Origin: Hyphomicrobiales bacterium
GTDB lineage: Bacteria > Pseudomonadota > Alphaproteobacteria > Rhizobiales > Xanthobacteraceae
Assembly (NCBI GenBank): GCA_016185205.1
Contig: JACPOA010000014.1
Coordinates: 1 to 43,967, forward strand
Direction of reading: 5' to 3'
DNA length: 43,967 bases
A model generated the notes under the pieces. That model searched no databases and was not told the origin of the DNA. It was given only the letters and a program-made list of their open reading frames with translations. Shown piece after piece: positions 25,826 through 35,652 of the stretch; the first letter of the stretch is position 1, and every line of letters starts with the position of its first letter. The translations under genes were made by a program, and so were the position numbers.

Positions 25826-26842
25826 TCACTTGCCCAGGCGCTTCAGCTCGACGCCGGCGGCGAGGAAATGCACGGTATGGATGCTGCACACCTCGCGCAC
25901 GCGCACGAACAGCCGCGCCGCTTCCGCTTTGTCGCCTTTGACGAGCGCATGCTCGCCGGTGAAGAACGACAGATTGCAATCGCGGGCGCGGCCCATCGAC
26001 GAGCCGTGGCTCGATGGCGGCGATAGCTGGTCGGCTTTCACTTGGCCGAGAAAGAACGCAACCAGCGTGCCGGGCCATTGCTTGAGGTCGATCTTGCCGG
26101 CATTGCGGGCGAGCTCCTCGGCGTCGTTCTGGCCGGCTTTGGCGCGGGCGATATGCAGCCAAGCCGCCTGGTAGGGCAGCCACAACACGTCTCCGGTATG
26201 TGTGGACGAGCCGAGCGACACCGCCTTGTCGAAGTCGGCGGCAGCCTCGGCGTAGCGCGCGGCGAGGAACTGCGTGTAGCCGCGCTCGTTATAGGGTTCC
26301 CAGCCGTCGAGATCGGCCGTCTTGGGATCCTTGGTCGTCGCTGCCGTGAAATCGGCGACGGCGCGGTCGTAATCGCCCTTGGCACGGTTGCTGGCGGCGC
26401 GTTGCATGAGGGTGCTCAGCGAATCTTTCAGCTTGAGCGCCGCATCGAGATCGGCGACGGCCTTATCGTATTGACCGTTCAGGTGCAGGGCTTGCGCCCG
26501 CGCGACGTAAAGTTCGTCGTCATCGGTCTTGCTGCGGAGCGCGGCGGTGAAATCGTCGATGGCGTTATCGCGCAGCCGGCGTGCGTCGTCGCGTTTGTGG
26601 AACGCGTCGGCGATCATGCTCTTGGCCGTATAGATGCTGCCGCGCCCCTTGTGGGCGACAAGCCGATCGGCGGGTGAAAGGTCGCCGGCCGAGATTGCCT
26701 GGGTGAACAGGTGGATGGCTTCATCGGCATTGCTGGCTTCCGCCGCGGTTTTCGCCGCTTTCAGGTGGTCGAGGCCGCCGGCCTGCAGGGACGATGCGGC
26801 TAAGACGACCATGCACACGGCCGCCAACAAAACTCTGATCAT
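25826..26842 (-). CDS. Secreted TPR-repeat protein
   Basis: 338 residues. ATG 26842 is chosen because GGAG lies 6 nt upstream and the product then begins with a clear signal peptide (MIRVLLAAVCMVVLAASSLQA, cleavage before GG); the upstream extension is not plausible. The mature part is a run of TPR-like units, for example AIDDFTAAL, ALHLNGQYDKAVADLDAAL, GDYDRAVADFTAAT and ARYAEAAADFDKAV. It should be periplasmic and bind other proteins. Two late cysteines (RDCN and REVCS) might form a disulfide. No link to the nar or box genes is evident apart from position. Confidence 0.83.
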   Translation of the reverse strand: MIRVLLAAVCMVVLAASSLQAGGLDHLKAAKTAAEASNADEAIHLFTQAISAGDLSPADRLVAHKGRGSIYTAKSMIADAFHKRDDARRLRDNAIDDFTAALRSKTDDDELYVARAQALHLNGQYDKAVADLDAALKLKDSLSTLMQRAASNRAKGDYDRAVADFTAATTKDPKTADLDGWEPYNERGYTQFLAARYAEAAADFDKAVSLGSSTHTGDVLWLPYQAAWLHIARAKAGQNDAEELARNAGKIDLKQWPGTLVAFFLGQVKADQLSPPSSHGSSMGRARDCNLSFFTGEHALVKGDKAEAARLFVRVREVCSIHTVHFLAAGVELKRLGK

Positions 26843-26958
26843 GATTGCTCCGTTTTCGCCGGCACCGGTTCCGCGAGGCGTCGCTCGTTCAGGGGATCGA
26901 ACGGGTGAACCGCAGGCGGGGTGCCGCGGCGCTTGTAGCAGATTGCGAAGACTCGAAT

Positions 26959-26972
26959 TTGATTTTAAGCAA
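26959..26972 (-). promoter_or_regulatory. Weak FNR/NnrR-like half site upstream of the TPR gene
   Basis: Read on the minus strand this is TTGCTTAAAATCAA, one mismatch from TTGA-N6-TCAA and compatible with looser TTG-N8-CAA boxes. It lies about 120 nt before the TPR start, in the 217-nt gap 26843-27059 that holds no gene. The distance is long for class II activation. Confidence 0.3.
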
Positions 26973-27059
26973 TGTTGTAAATGGCCGGGAGCTGTCCCAT
27001 TTAGGCTCAAATCGCGAGAATTTCGTCGATTTGGCCCCTTTTCCCTTAGGCCCTGGACC

Positions 27060-29418
<2,359 letters not shown>

Positions 29419-29434
29419 CACTATCGGCTAACAT

Positions 29435-29446
29435 GCATTATAATGC
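29435..29446. promoter_or_regulatory. Perfect palindrome upstream of boxR, likely BoxR operator
   Basis: GCATTATAATGC is a perfect 12-bp palindrome containing TATAAT on either strand, with TGCA at 29434-29437. It is 16 nt before the boxR ATG. BzdR-type repressors recognise TGCA-containing repeats. A minus-strand promoter with TCGACC (29461-29466) and this TATAAT is possible, which would place the operator over the -10. Both roles are inference. Confidence 0.55.
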
Positions 29447-29612
29447 TAAGCAAGAGAAAAGGTCGATGATGGATGTAACTATCGCTACTCCGATAATGCT
29501 ATGAAAAATGCCTGTTTTATTGAGCAAAGCACATATTCTTGTGATCGTTGTGGGAACTTATGGTTCCTAGGGCACTGTGGCGCTTGCCTGCTGACAGCCG
29601 ACATGCTAGTGA

Positions 29613-29630
29613 TATGCACAATAATGCATA
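29613..29630. promoter_or_regulatory. TGCA palindrome upstream of boxC, likely BoxR operator
   Basis: TATGCA (29613-29618) and TGCATA (29625-29630) are perfect inverted arms around CAATAA, each containing TGCA. The site is about 48 nt before the boxC ATG, where bound repressor would block transcription. The rest of 29422-29677 is AT-richer than its surroundings and carries no gene. Confidence 0.55.
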
Positions 29631-29677
29631 AAACAGGGAGAAGGCCGCCGGCCACCTTCGATCCGGCGCTCACCATC

Positions 29678-31333
29678 ATGCAGACCATCGATTTCCAGAC
29701 CGAGCCGTCGCGCTACCGTCATTGGCGCATCGAGTGCGACGGCGATGTCGCCTATCTCATCATGGACGTCGATCAGGCCGGCGGCCTTACCGAAGGCTAT
29801 GAACTCAAGCTCAACTCCTACGATCTCGGCGTCGATATCGAGCTCAACGATGCGGTGCAGCGCCTGCGCTTCGAGCATCCGGAAGTGCGCGCCGTCGTCA
29901 TCAAGTCCGGCAAGGACAATGTATTCTGCGCCGGCGCCAATATCCGCATGCTCGGCAAGTCGACGCACGGCCACAAGGTGAACTTCTGCAAGTTTACCAA
30001 CGAGACGCGGCTGGCGATCGAAGACGCATCGGAGAATTCCAAGCAGACTTATGTTTGCGCGATCAACGGCAATGCCGCCGGCGGTGGCTATGAACTCGCG
30101 CTCGCCACCGACCACATCATGCTGGTGGACGACCGCCGTTCCGCGGTGGCGCTGCCGGAGACGCCGCTCTTGGCGGTGCTGCCCGGCACCGGCGGGCTGA
30201 CGCGCGTCACCGACAAGCGAAAAGTCCGGCGCGACCGCGCCGATGTGTTCTGCTCGATCGAAGAAGGCATCCGCGGCGCCAAGGCGGTCGAGTGGCGGCT
30301 GGTGGACGAGGTGGTGCCGAATTCAAAATGGAAAGAGACGGTCGCCGCCCGCGCCAAGGAGATCGCCGCGCGTTCCGATCGGCCGACCAATGCCAAGGGC
30401 ATCGCGCTCACCCCGCTCGATCGCAAGATCGCAGGCGACCGGGTGTCCTATTCGCACGTCGACGTCGAGGTCGACCGCGCGCGCGGGCTGGTGACGATCA
30501 CCGTGCGCGGCCCCGCGCAGGCGGTGCCGGCATCGGTTGAAGCCGCGCATGCGCTCGGCGCTAAATTCTGGCCGCTCACCGTGGCGCGCGAGCTGGAAGA
30601 CGCGATCCTGCATCTGCGCGCCAATGAGGCGGCGATCGGCGTCGTGCTGTTGCGTACCGACGGCAATGCGCAAGCCGTGCTCGAGCACGACGATTTCCTC
30701 GCCAAGGCCGATGGCGACTGGCTGATGCGCGAGATCCGCCATTATCTCAAACGCGTGCTCAAGCGCGTTGATGTCACACCAAGGAGTTTTATCGCGCTGA
30801 TCGAGCCCGGTTCCTGCTTTGCCGGCACGCTGGCCGAGCTCGCCTTCGCCGCCGATCGCTCGCTGATGCTGGTCGGCACGCGCGAGGGCGATAATCGTAA
30901 GCCGGCGGCGATCACGCTGGGCCAGGCCAATTTCGGCTGCTACCCGATGGGCAATGGGCTGACGCGGCTGGCGACCCGTTTCCTCGGCGAGCCGGACACG
31001 ATCAGCAACGCCAAATCCAAAATCGGTGAGCCGATCGAAGGCGAAGCGGCCGCCGAGCTTGGCCTGGTCACGGCCGCTTACGAGGATTTCGACTGGGACG
31101 ATGAGCTGCGCGTCATGCTGGAGGAGCGCACCAGCTTCTCGCCCGACGCCATGACCGGCATGGAAGCCAATCTGCGCTTCGCCGGCCCGGAGACGATGGA
31201 AACCAAGATATTCGGGCGTTTGACCGCCTGGCAGAACTGGATCTTCCAGCGGCCGAACGCGATCGGCGAGCAGGGCGCGCTCAAGCTCTATGGCAGCGGC
31301 GTGTCGCCGACCTTCGCAAAGGAAAGGGTGTAG
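29678..31333 (+). CDS. boxC: 2,3-epoxybenzoyl-CoA dihydrolase (benzoyl-CoA-dihydrodiol lyase)
   Basis: 551 residues from ATG 29678, close to the length of Azoarcus BoxC. An in-frame ATG at 29624 lies inside the operator palindrome and is less likely; the chosen start has no strong ribosome site. BoxC belongs to the enoyl-CoA hydratase superfamily and opens the epoxidised benzoyl-CoA ring to 3,4-dehydroadipyl-CoA semialdehyde plus formate. The N-terminal crotonase-like domain shows DNVFCAGANIRML and NGNAAGGGYELALA, and a second crotonase-like half is degenerate. boxB begins 3 nt after its stop. Confidence 0.95.
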   Translation: MQTIDFQTEPSRYRHWRIECDGDVAYLIMDVDQAGGLTEGYELKLNSYDLGVDIELNDAVQRLRFEHPEVRAVVIKSGKDNVFCAGANIRMLGKSTHGHKVNFCKFTNETRLAIEDASENSKQTYVCAINGNAAGGGYELALATDHIMLVDDRRSAVALPETPLLAVLPGTGGLTRVTDKRKVRRDRADVFCSIEEGIRGAKAVEWRLVDEVVPNSKWKETVAARAKEIAARSDRPTNAKGIALTPLDRKIAGDRVSYSHVDVEVDRARGLVTITVRGPAQAVPASVEAAHALGAKFWPLTVARELEDAILHLRANEAAIGVVLLRTDGNAQAVLEHDDFLAKADGDWLMREIRHYLKRVLKRVDVTPRSFIALIEPGSCFAGTLAELAFAADRSLMLVGTREGDNRKPAAITLGQANFGCYPMGNGLTRLATRFLGEPDTISNAKSKIGEPIEGEAAAELGLVTAAYEDFDWDDELRVMLEERTSFSPDAMTGMEANLRFAGPETMETKIFGRLTAWQNWIFQRPNAIGEQGALKLYGSGVSPTFAKERV

Positions 31334-31335
31334 TC

Positions 31336-32784
31336 ATGAACATCAACATTGCCAAAGTCGACTACGACGGCTTGATCCCCAACAACGTCGCGCTCGGCGA
31401 CGATCCGCGCGTCAAGCGCGCGCTGGAGAAGTGGCATCCCGGCTACATCGACTGGTGGAAGGACATGGGGCCGGAAGGCTTCCAGGAATCGCTGGTCTAT
31501 TTGCGCACGGCGGTCAGCGTCGATCCGAAGGGCTGGGCCAAATTCGACTACGTGCGCATGCCGGAATACCGCTGGGGCGTGCTGCTGGCGCCGGCGCTCG
31601 AAGGCCGCAAAATCCCGTTCGGCCGCCACAAGGGCGAGCCCGCTTGGCAGGAAGTGCCGGGCGAATACCGCGCCATGCTGCGCCGCCTGATCGTGATCCA
31701 GGGCGACACCGAGCCGGCTTCGGTCGAACAGCAGCGCCACCTCGGCAAGACCGCGCCCTCGCTCTACGACATGCGCAACCTGTTCCAGGTCAACGTGGAA
31801 GAGGGCCGTCACCTGTGGGCGATGGTCTATCTGCTGCAGAAATATTTCGGCACCGACGGGCGCGAAGAGGCGGAAGCGCTGCTGCAGCGCCGCTCCGGCC
31901 ATGCCGACACGCCGCGCATGCTGGGCGCCTTCAACGAGAAGACGCCGGACTGGCTGTCGTTCTTCATGTTCACCTACTTCACCGACCGCGACGGCAAGAT
32001 GCAGCTCGAAGCGCTGGCGCAGTCCGGCTTCGATCCACTGTCGCGCACCTGCCGCTTCATGCTGACCGAGGAAGCCCACCACATGTTCGTGGGCGAGACC
32101 GGCGTCACCCGCGTCATCCAGCGCACCTGCGAGGCGATGAAGGAGGCCGGCATCAGCGATCCCAACGAGATCGAGAAGGTGCGCAAGCTCGGCGTCATCG
32201 ACCTGCCGACCATCCAGAAGAAAGCCAACCTGCATTTCTCGCTGACGCTCGATCTGTTCGGCAACGAGATATCGACCAATGCCGCCAATGCCTTCCACTC
32301 CGGCCTGAAAGGCCGTTATCGCGAGGACCGGCTCAAGGACGACCATCAGCTCGAGAGCGTAACCTATCCGGTGCTGCGCCTGATCGACGGCAAGATCCAG
32401 AACGACAATACGCCGGCGCTCTCCGCGCTCAACATGCGGCTGCGCGACGACTATGTGGTCGACGCCAATGTCGGCGTCGGCCGCTGGAACAAGGTGATCG
32501 AGGGCTTCGGCATTCCGTTCCAGATCAAGCTGCCGCACGTCGCCTTCCACCGCCACATCGGCGAGTTCGCCGACATCAGTGCGGATGTGGACGGAAACCT
32601 GCTCACCGACGCGGAATGGACGAAGCGCCACGGCGAATTCCTGCCGTCCGAAAGCGACCGCGCCTTCATCGAAAGCCTGATGCAGCCGCAGTTCGAGCCG
32701 GCCAAGTTCGCCAGCTGGATCGCGCCGCCCAAGGTCGGCATCGACAACAAGCCGGGCGAATTCGAATACGTGAAGATCGCGTGA
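31336..32784 (+). CDS. boxB: Benzoyl-CoA 2,3-epoxidase, diiron component B
   Basis: 482 residues; AGGAAAGGG lies upstream of the ATG. BoxB uses O2 and two electrons to form 2,3-epoxybenzoyl-CoA. The two diiron motifs EEGRH (155-159) and EEAHH (245-249) sit in the expected helical context, with Glu126 and Asp in TYFTDRDG also available. Its reductase is normally BoxA, an FAD protein with two 4Fe-4S clusters; no such gene is present in this window, and the nearby ferredoxin and reductase are candidates to replace it. It is convergent with the aryl-CoA ligase across a hairpin. Confidence 0.96.
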   Translation: MNINIAKVDYDGLIPNNVALGDDPRVKRALEKWHPGYIDWWKDMGPEGFQESLVYLRTAVSVDPKGWAKFDYVRMPEYRWGVLLAPALEGRKIPFGRHKGEPAWQEVPGEYRAMLRRLIVIQGDTEPASVEQQRHLGKTAPSLYDMRNLFQVNVEEGRHLWAMVYLLQKYFGTDGREEAEALLQRRSGHADTPRMLGAFNEKTPDWLSFFMFTYFTDRDGKMQLEALAQSGFDPLSRTCRFMLTEEAHHMFVGETGVTRVIQRTCEAMKEAGISDPNEIEKVRKLGVIDLPTIQKKANLHFSLTLDLFGNEISTNAANAFHSGLKGRYREDRLKDDHQLESVTYPVLRLIDGKIQNDNTPALSALNMRLRDDYVVDANVGVGRWNKVIEGFGIPFQIKLPHVAFHRHIGEFADISADVDGNLLTDAEWTKRHGEFLPSESDRAFIESLMQPQFEPAKFASWIAPPKVGIDNKPGEFEYVKIA

Positions 32785-32795
32785 CCAGTGCTTAT

Positions 32796-32819
32796 CTCCC
32801 CCTGCCCTTTCAGGGGGAG
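32796..32819. terminator. Palindromic repeat/hairpin between convergent boxB and the ligase
   Basis: CTCCCCCTG (32796-32804) and CAGGGGGAG (32811-32819) form a 9-bp stem with loop CCCTTT. It lies 11 nt past the boxB stop, and its right arm supplies the last codons and stop of the minus-strand ligase. It is the same repeat family as 35508-35619 and can end transcription in both directions. Confidence 0.7.
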
Positions 32820-34408
32820 GGAATTGAGAGATCCTCATCCCGCAGCTTGAAGCGCTGGATCTTGCCGGAGGCGGTGCGCGGCAGGTCGCTGCGCAGCTCG
32901 ATCCAGCGCGGGTATTTCCAGGGGCCGGCCTGCTGCTTGACGTGGACCTTCAACGTTTCCAGCAGGTGCTCGTCGGCGACATAGCCGGTCTTGAGCACGA
33001 TGAAGGCCTTCGGCTTCACCAGCCCGTCGGAATCCTGCTTGCCGATGACGGCGGCCTCCAGCACCGCTTCGTGCGAAACCAGGGCGGCCTCGACGTCGAA
33101 TGGCGACACCCACATGCCGCTCACCTTGAACATGTCGTCGGTGCGTCCGCAGTAATAGTAGTAGCCGTCGGCGTCGCGGCGATATTTGTCGCCGGTATAG
33201 GTCCATTCTCCGGCAAACGTATGCCGGCTCTTGGCGCGCTGGTTCCAATAGCCTTCGCCGGCGGTCGGCCCGCGCACGATCAACTCGCCGATCTCGTCGG
33301 CGCCGAGCTCGCGGCCCTTCTCGTCGACAATGCGCGTGTCGTAGCCGGGTACCGGCTTGCCGGTCGAGCCATAGCGGATCTCGCCGGGCCGGTTGCTCAG
33401 GAAGGTTTGCAGCATTTCGGTAGAGCCGATGCCGTCGAGCACGTCGACGCCGACGATCTCGCGCCAGCGCTCGCCGATATGGGCGGGCAGCGCTTCGCCC
33501 GCCGACACACATAGGCGTAAGCGGTCGGAGCCAGCCCCTTTGCCGATGTCCTGGTGCGCGAGCAGGGCGGTGTAGAGCGACGGCACGCCGTAAAAGATCG
33601 CGGGGCGGTACTTGCGCATGATCTCGAAGACCCCGTCCGGCGTGGGCCGCAGCGGCCACAGCACGGTGGTGGCGCCGACCGAGAGCGGAAAGGCCATGGC
33701 ATTGCCAAGCCCATAGGAGAAAAACAATTTTGCCGCCGAATGCACCACGTCGTCTTGGCGAATGCCGAGCACGCCCTGGCCGAACAGCTTGGCGGTCGCC
33801 ATCAGGTTGGAATGAACGTGCTTGACGCCCTTGGGATCGCCGGTCGAGCCGGACGTGTACATCCAGAACGCCACTTCGTCGGATAGCGTGTCGGCGGTGA
33901 ACGGCAAGGCACTAGCTTCGGCGATGATGTCCTCGAACAGATGCACGTCGCGGCCGGGATAGGCGACCAAGTCCTCAGACGTAGCGCCGACCAGGATGAT
34001 GGTGCGCAAAGACGGCAGCCGGTCGATGATCGGCCAGATCGCCTGCGCCAGCGGTGCTGCGGCAACCAGCGCCGATGCGCGCGAGTCGGCGAGAATGTAG
34101 GCATATTGCGACACGTTGAGGAAGGTATTGAGCGGGAGCGCGACATTGCCGGCGCGGATCGCGCCCCAGAACGCCACCGGATAATCGACCGTGTCGTGCA
34201 GCAGCAGCGCGACCCGCTCCTCGCGCCGCAGGCCGAGCGCCCGCAAGGCATTGGCGAAGCGCACGCTGCGCGCTTGCAGGTTGCCGTAGGTGAGGGAACG
34301 GTCGGGATCGATGAAGGCGATCTTGCCTCCCAGCCCGCGCGCCACATTGGCGTCGACGAAGTCGGAGACCGCGTTGTAGGGTCTGCGCTCGCTGAAATCG
34401 TCTGCCAC
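32810..34408 (-). CDS. Benzoate/4-hydroxybenzoate--CoA ligase
   Basis: 532 residues from a GTG with GGGGGAG upstream. An AMP-forming acyl-CoA synthetase of the benzoate-CoA ligase family: ATP-binding YTSGSTGDPKGV, then FFSYGLGNAMAFPL, GSTEMLQTFLSN and the C-terminal catalytic lysine in PRTASGKIQRFKL. It activates an aromatic acid to its CoA thioester in the cytoplasm. It starts 19 nt after hcrB on the same strand, so it probably supplies 4-hydroxybenzoyl-CoA to the reductase, but benzoate is equally possible by sequence. The last residues (SIPSP) are encoded by an invading palindromic repeat. Confidence 0.9.
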   Translation of the reverse strand: MADDFSERRPYNAVSDFVDANVARGLGGKIAFIDPDRSLTYGNLQARSVRFANALRALGLRREERVALLLHDTVDYPVAFWGAIRAGNVALPLNTFLNVSQYAYILADSRASALVAAAPLAQAIWPIIDRLPSLRTIILVGATSEDLVAYPGRDVHLFEDIIAEASALPFTADTLSDEVAFWMYTSGSTGDPKGVKHVHSNLMATAKLFGQGVLGIRQDDVVHSAAKLFFSYGLGNAMAFPLSVGATTVLWPLRPTPDGVFEIMRKYRPAIFYGVPSLYTALLAHQDIGKGAGSDRLRLCVSAGEALPAHIGERWREIVGVDVLDGIGSTEMLQTFLSNRPGEIRYGSTGKPVPGYDTRIVDEKGRELGADEIGELIVRGPTAGEGYWNQRAKSRHTFAGEWTYTGDKYRRDADGYYYYCGRTDDMFKVSGMWVSPFDVEAALVSHEAVLEAAVIGKQDSDGLVKPKAFIVLKTGYVADEHLLETLKVHVKQQAGPWKYPRWIELRSDLPRTASGKIQRFKLRDEDLSIPSP

Positions 34409-34427
34409 GCCGCTCCCCCTTTGCCCG

Positions 34428-35486
34428 TCAGCCTTCGAACAGTCGCGTCAGCAGCCGCCGCGCCAGCACGCCGGCGACGCGCCGGCGGTAATGGCCGGGC
34501 GTGAAGGTGGTCTTCATCGGCATGATCTGGTCGCGCACCAGCGCGTCGAGGCCCTTGAACACGCGCTCGTCGAGGCCGCCGCCGGTAAGCGCGGCAGTGC
34601 CGTCGAGCAGCACCGGGCGCGGATTGGTGCCGGTGAACGCCACGCGCAGGGAGGCCAAGCGGTCGCCCTCGCGCTTGAGCGCCACCGCCACGCCGGCGAC
34701 CGGATATTCGATCGACTTGCGGATGCGGATCTTGTCATAGCCCGAGCGCAGCCCGGGCGTGTTGTTCGCGCGCACCGTGGTGACGATTTCGCCCGGCCGC
34801 AGCGACAAAAAGAACTTGCCGTCGCCCTGCGTCTCGGTGACCGGAATGTCCTGGCGCGCCTGCGCCGCCGAAGCGGCGGCTTCGTCGCCGCGAAGGCGCG
34901 CGAAGCCGATATAGAGCTTCTCGAGCGGCATGGTGCGGCGGCCATTCGGGCCCGCGATGTCGATTTCGGCGCCGAGGGTGAGCAGCGCGGGCGCCAGATC
35001 GCCGCTGAAGGTGGCAAAGCACACGCCGCGGCTTTTCGGCGCCACGTGGCACATGCTGCCGGTGGTCTTCAGGCAGTGGTTATTGGCGTCGCGCCACCAT
35101 TCGCTCTGATTGTAAAAGATGCAGCGGGTGTCGAGGCAGAGATTGCCGCCGACCGTGCCCATGTTGCGGTGGGTGGGGCCGGCGATAAGGCCTGCCGCCT
35201 GCGCCAGCACCGGATAATGCTCGATCGCCACGGGATGCTCGGCAAGTTGCGTCAGTGTGACCGAGGCGCCGATCTCGATTGAGTTAGCATCCGCCTTGAT
35301 TGCGTGCAGGCCCGCGACCCGGGTCATGTCGATCAAGACCGGCGGCGCCACGATGCCGCGCCGGATGTTCACCACCAGATCGGTGCCGCCGCCGAGCGGC
35401 TTGCTGTCGGGATGCGCGGCGCGCGCCGCCATCACCTCGTCGAGCGTGGCCGGATTGAGCACCTTGAATTCGGGCAGGGCGTCCAT
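34428..35486 (-). CDS. hcrB: 4-hydroxybenzoyl-CoA reductase, beta subunit (FAD and 4Fe-4S)
   Basis: 352 residues. The FAD-binding LGGGTDLVVN (31-40) and GNMGTVGGNL-type region (108-116) place it in the xanthine dehydrogenase medium subunit family. What identifies it is the cysteine-rich insertion right after: Cys122, Cys138, Cys146 and Cys156, the extra 4Fe-4S loop found in Thauera HcrB (122, 138, 146, 155) and absent from xanthine dehydrogenase. The enzyme removes the para-hydroxyl of 4-hydroxybenzoyl-CoA reductively. It is separated from hcrA by 166 nt of palindromic repeats and followed 19 nt later by the ligase. Confidence 0.94.
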   Translation of the reverse strand: MDALPEFKVLNPATLDEVMAARAAHPDSKPLGGGTDLVVNIRRGIVAPPVLIDMTRVAGLHAIKADANSIEIGASVTLTQLAEHPVAIEHYPVLAQAAGLIAGPTHRNMGTVGGNLCLDTRCIFYNQSEWWRDANNHCLKTTGSMCHVAPKSRGVCFATFSGDLAPALLTLGAEIDIAGPNGRRTMPLEKLYIGFARLRGDEAAASAAQARQDIPVTETQGDGKFFLSLRPGEIVTTVRANNTPGLRSGYDKIRIRKSIEYPVAGVAVALKREGDRLASLRVAFTGTNPRPVLLDGTAALTGGGLDERVFKGLDALVRDQIMPMKTTFTPGHYRRRVAGVLARRLLTRLFEG

Positions 35487-35507
35487 CAGGCGCCCCCACC
35501 TTCTTTA

Positions 35508-35619
35508 CCTCCCCCTGAAAGGGGGAGGTCGGAGCGCGTAGCGCTCCGGGTGGGGGTCCAATTGAAGGCTCGCGACAAGATTGACCCCCACCCCAACCCT
35601 CCCCCTTTCAGGGGGAGGG
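35508..35619. repeat. Compound palindromic repeat between hcrA and hcrB
   Basis: Four nested dyads are visible: CCTCCCCC/GGGGGAGG (35508-35528), GGAGCGC/GCGCTCC (35531-35547), GGGTGGGGGTC (35548-35558) pairing with GACCCCCACCC (35583-35593), and CCCTCCCCC/GGGGGAGGG (35597-35619). This mosaic is typical of dispersed repeats in this bacterial group. It interrupts the hcr operon and may fold in the transcript, changing hcrB and ligase levels relative to hcrCA. Confidence 0.8.
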
Positions 35620-35652
35620 AGAGCAAAGGCCGCGTGCTAGGCGAACCGAAAA

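Noticed and set aside
26843-27010. 56-residue N-terminal extension of the TPR protein
   Set aside because: The internal ATG has GGAG upstream and begins a proper signal peptide.
29501-29677. 59-residue N-terminal extension of BoxC
   Set aside because: It runs through the operator region, is Cys-rich and unlike BoxC N-termini; the ATG at 29678 fits family length.
35508-35619. The repeat cluster as a CRISPR array or IS element remnant
   Set aside because: There are no regular spacers, no direct repeats of constant length and no transposase reading frame; the structure is nested palindromes.
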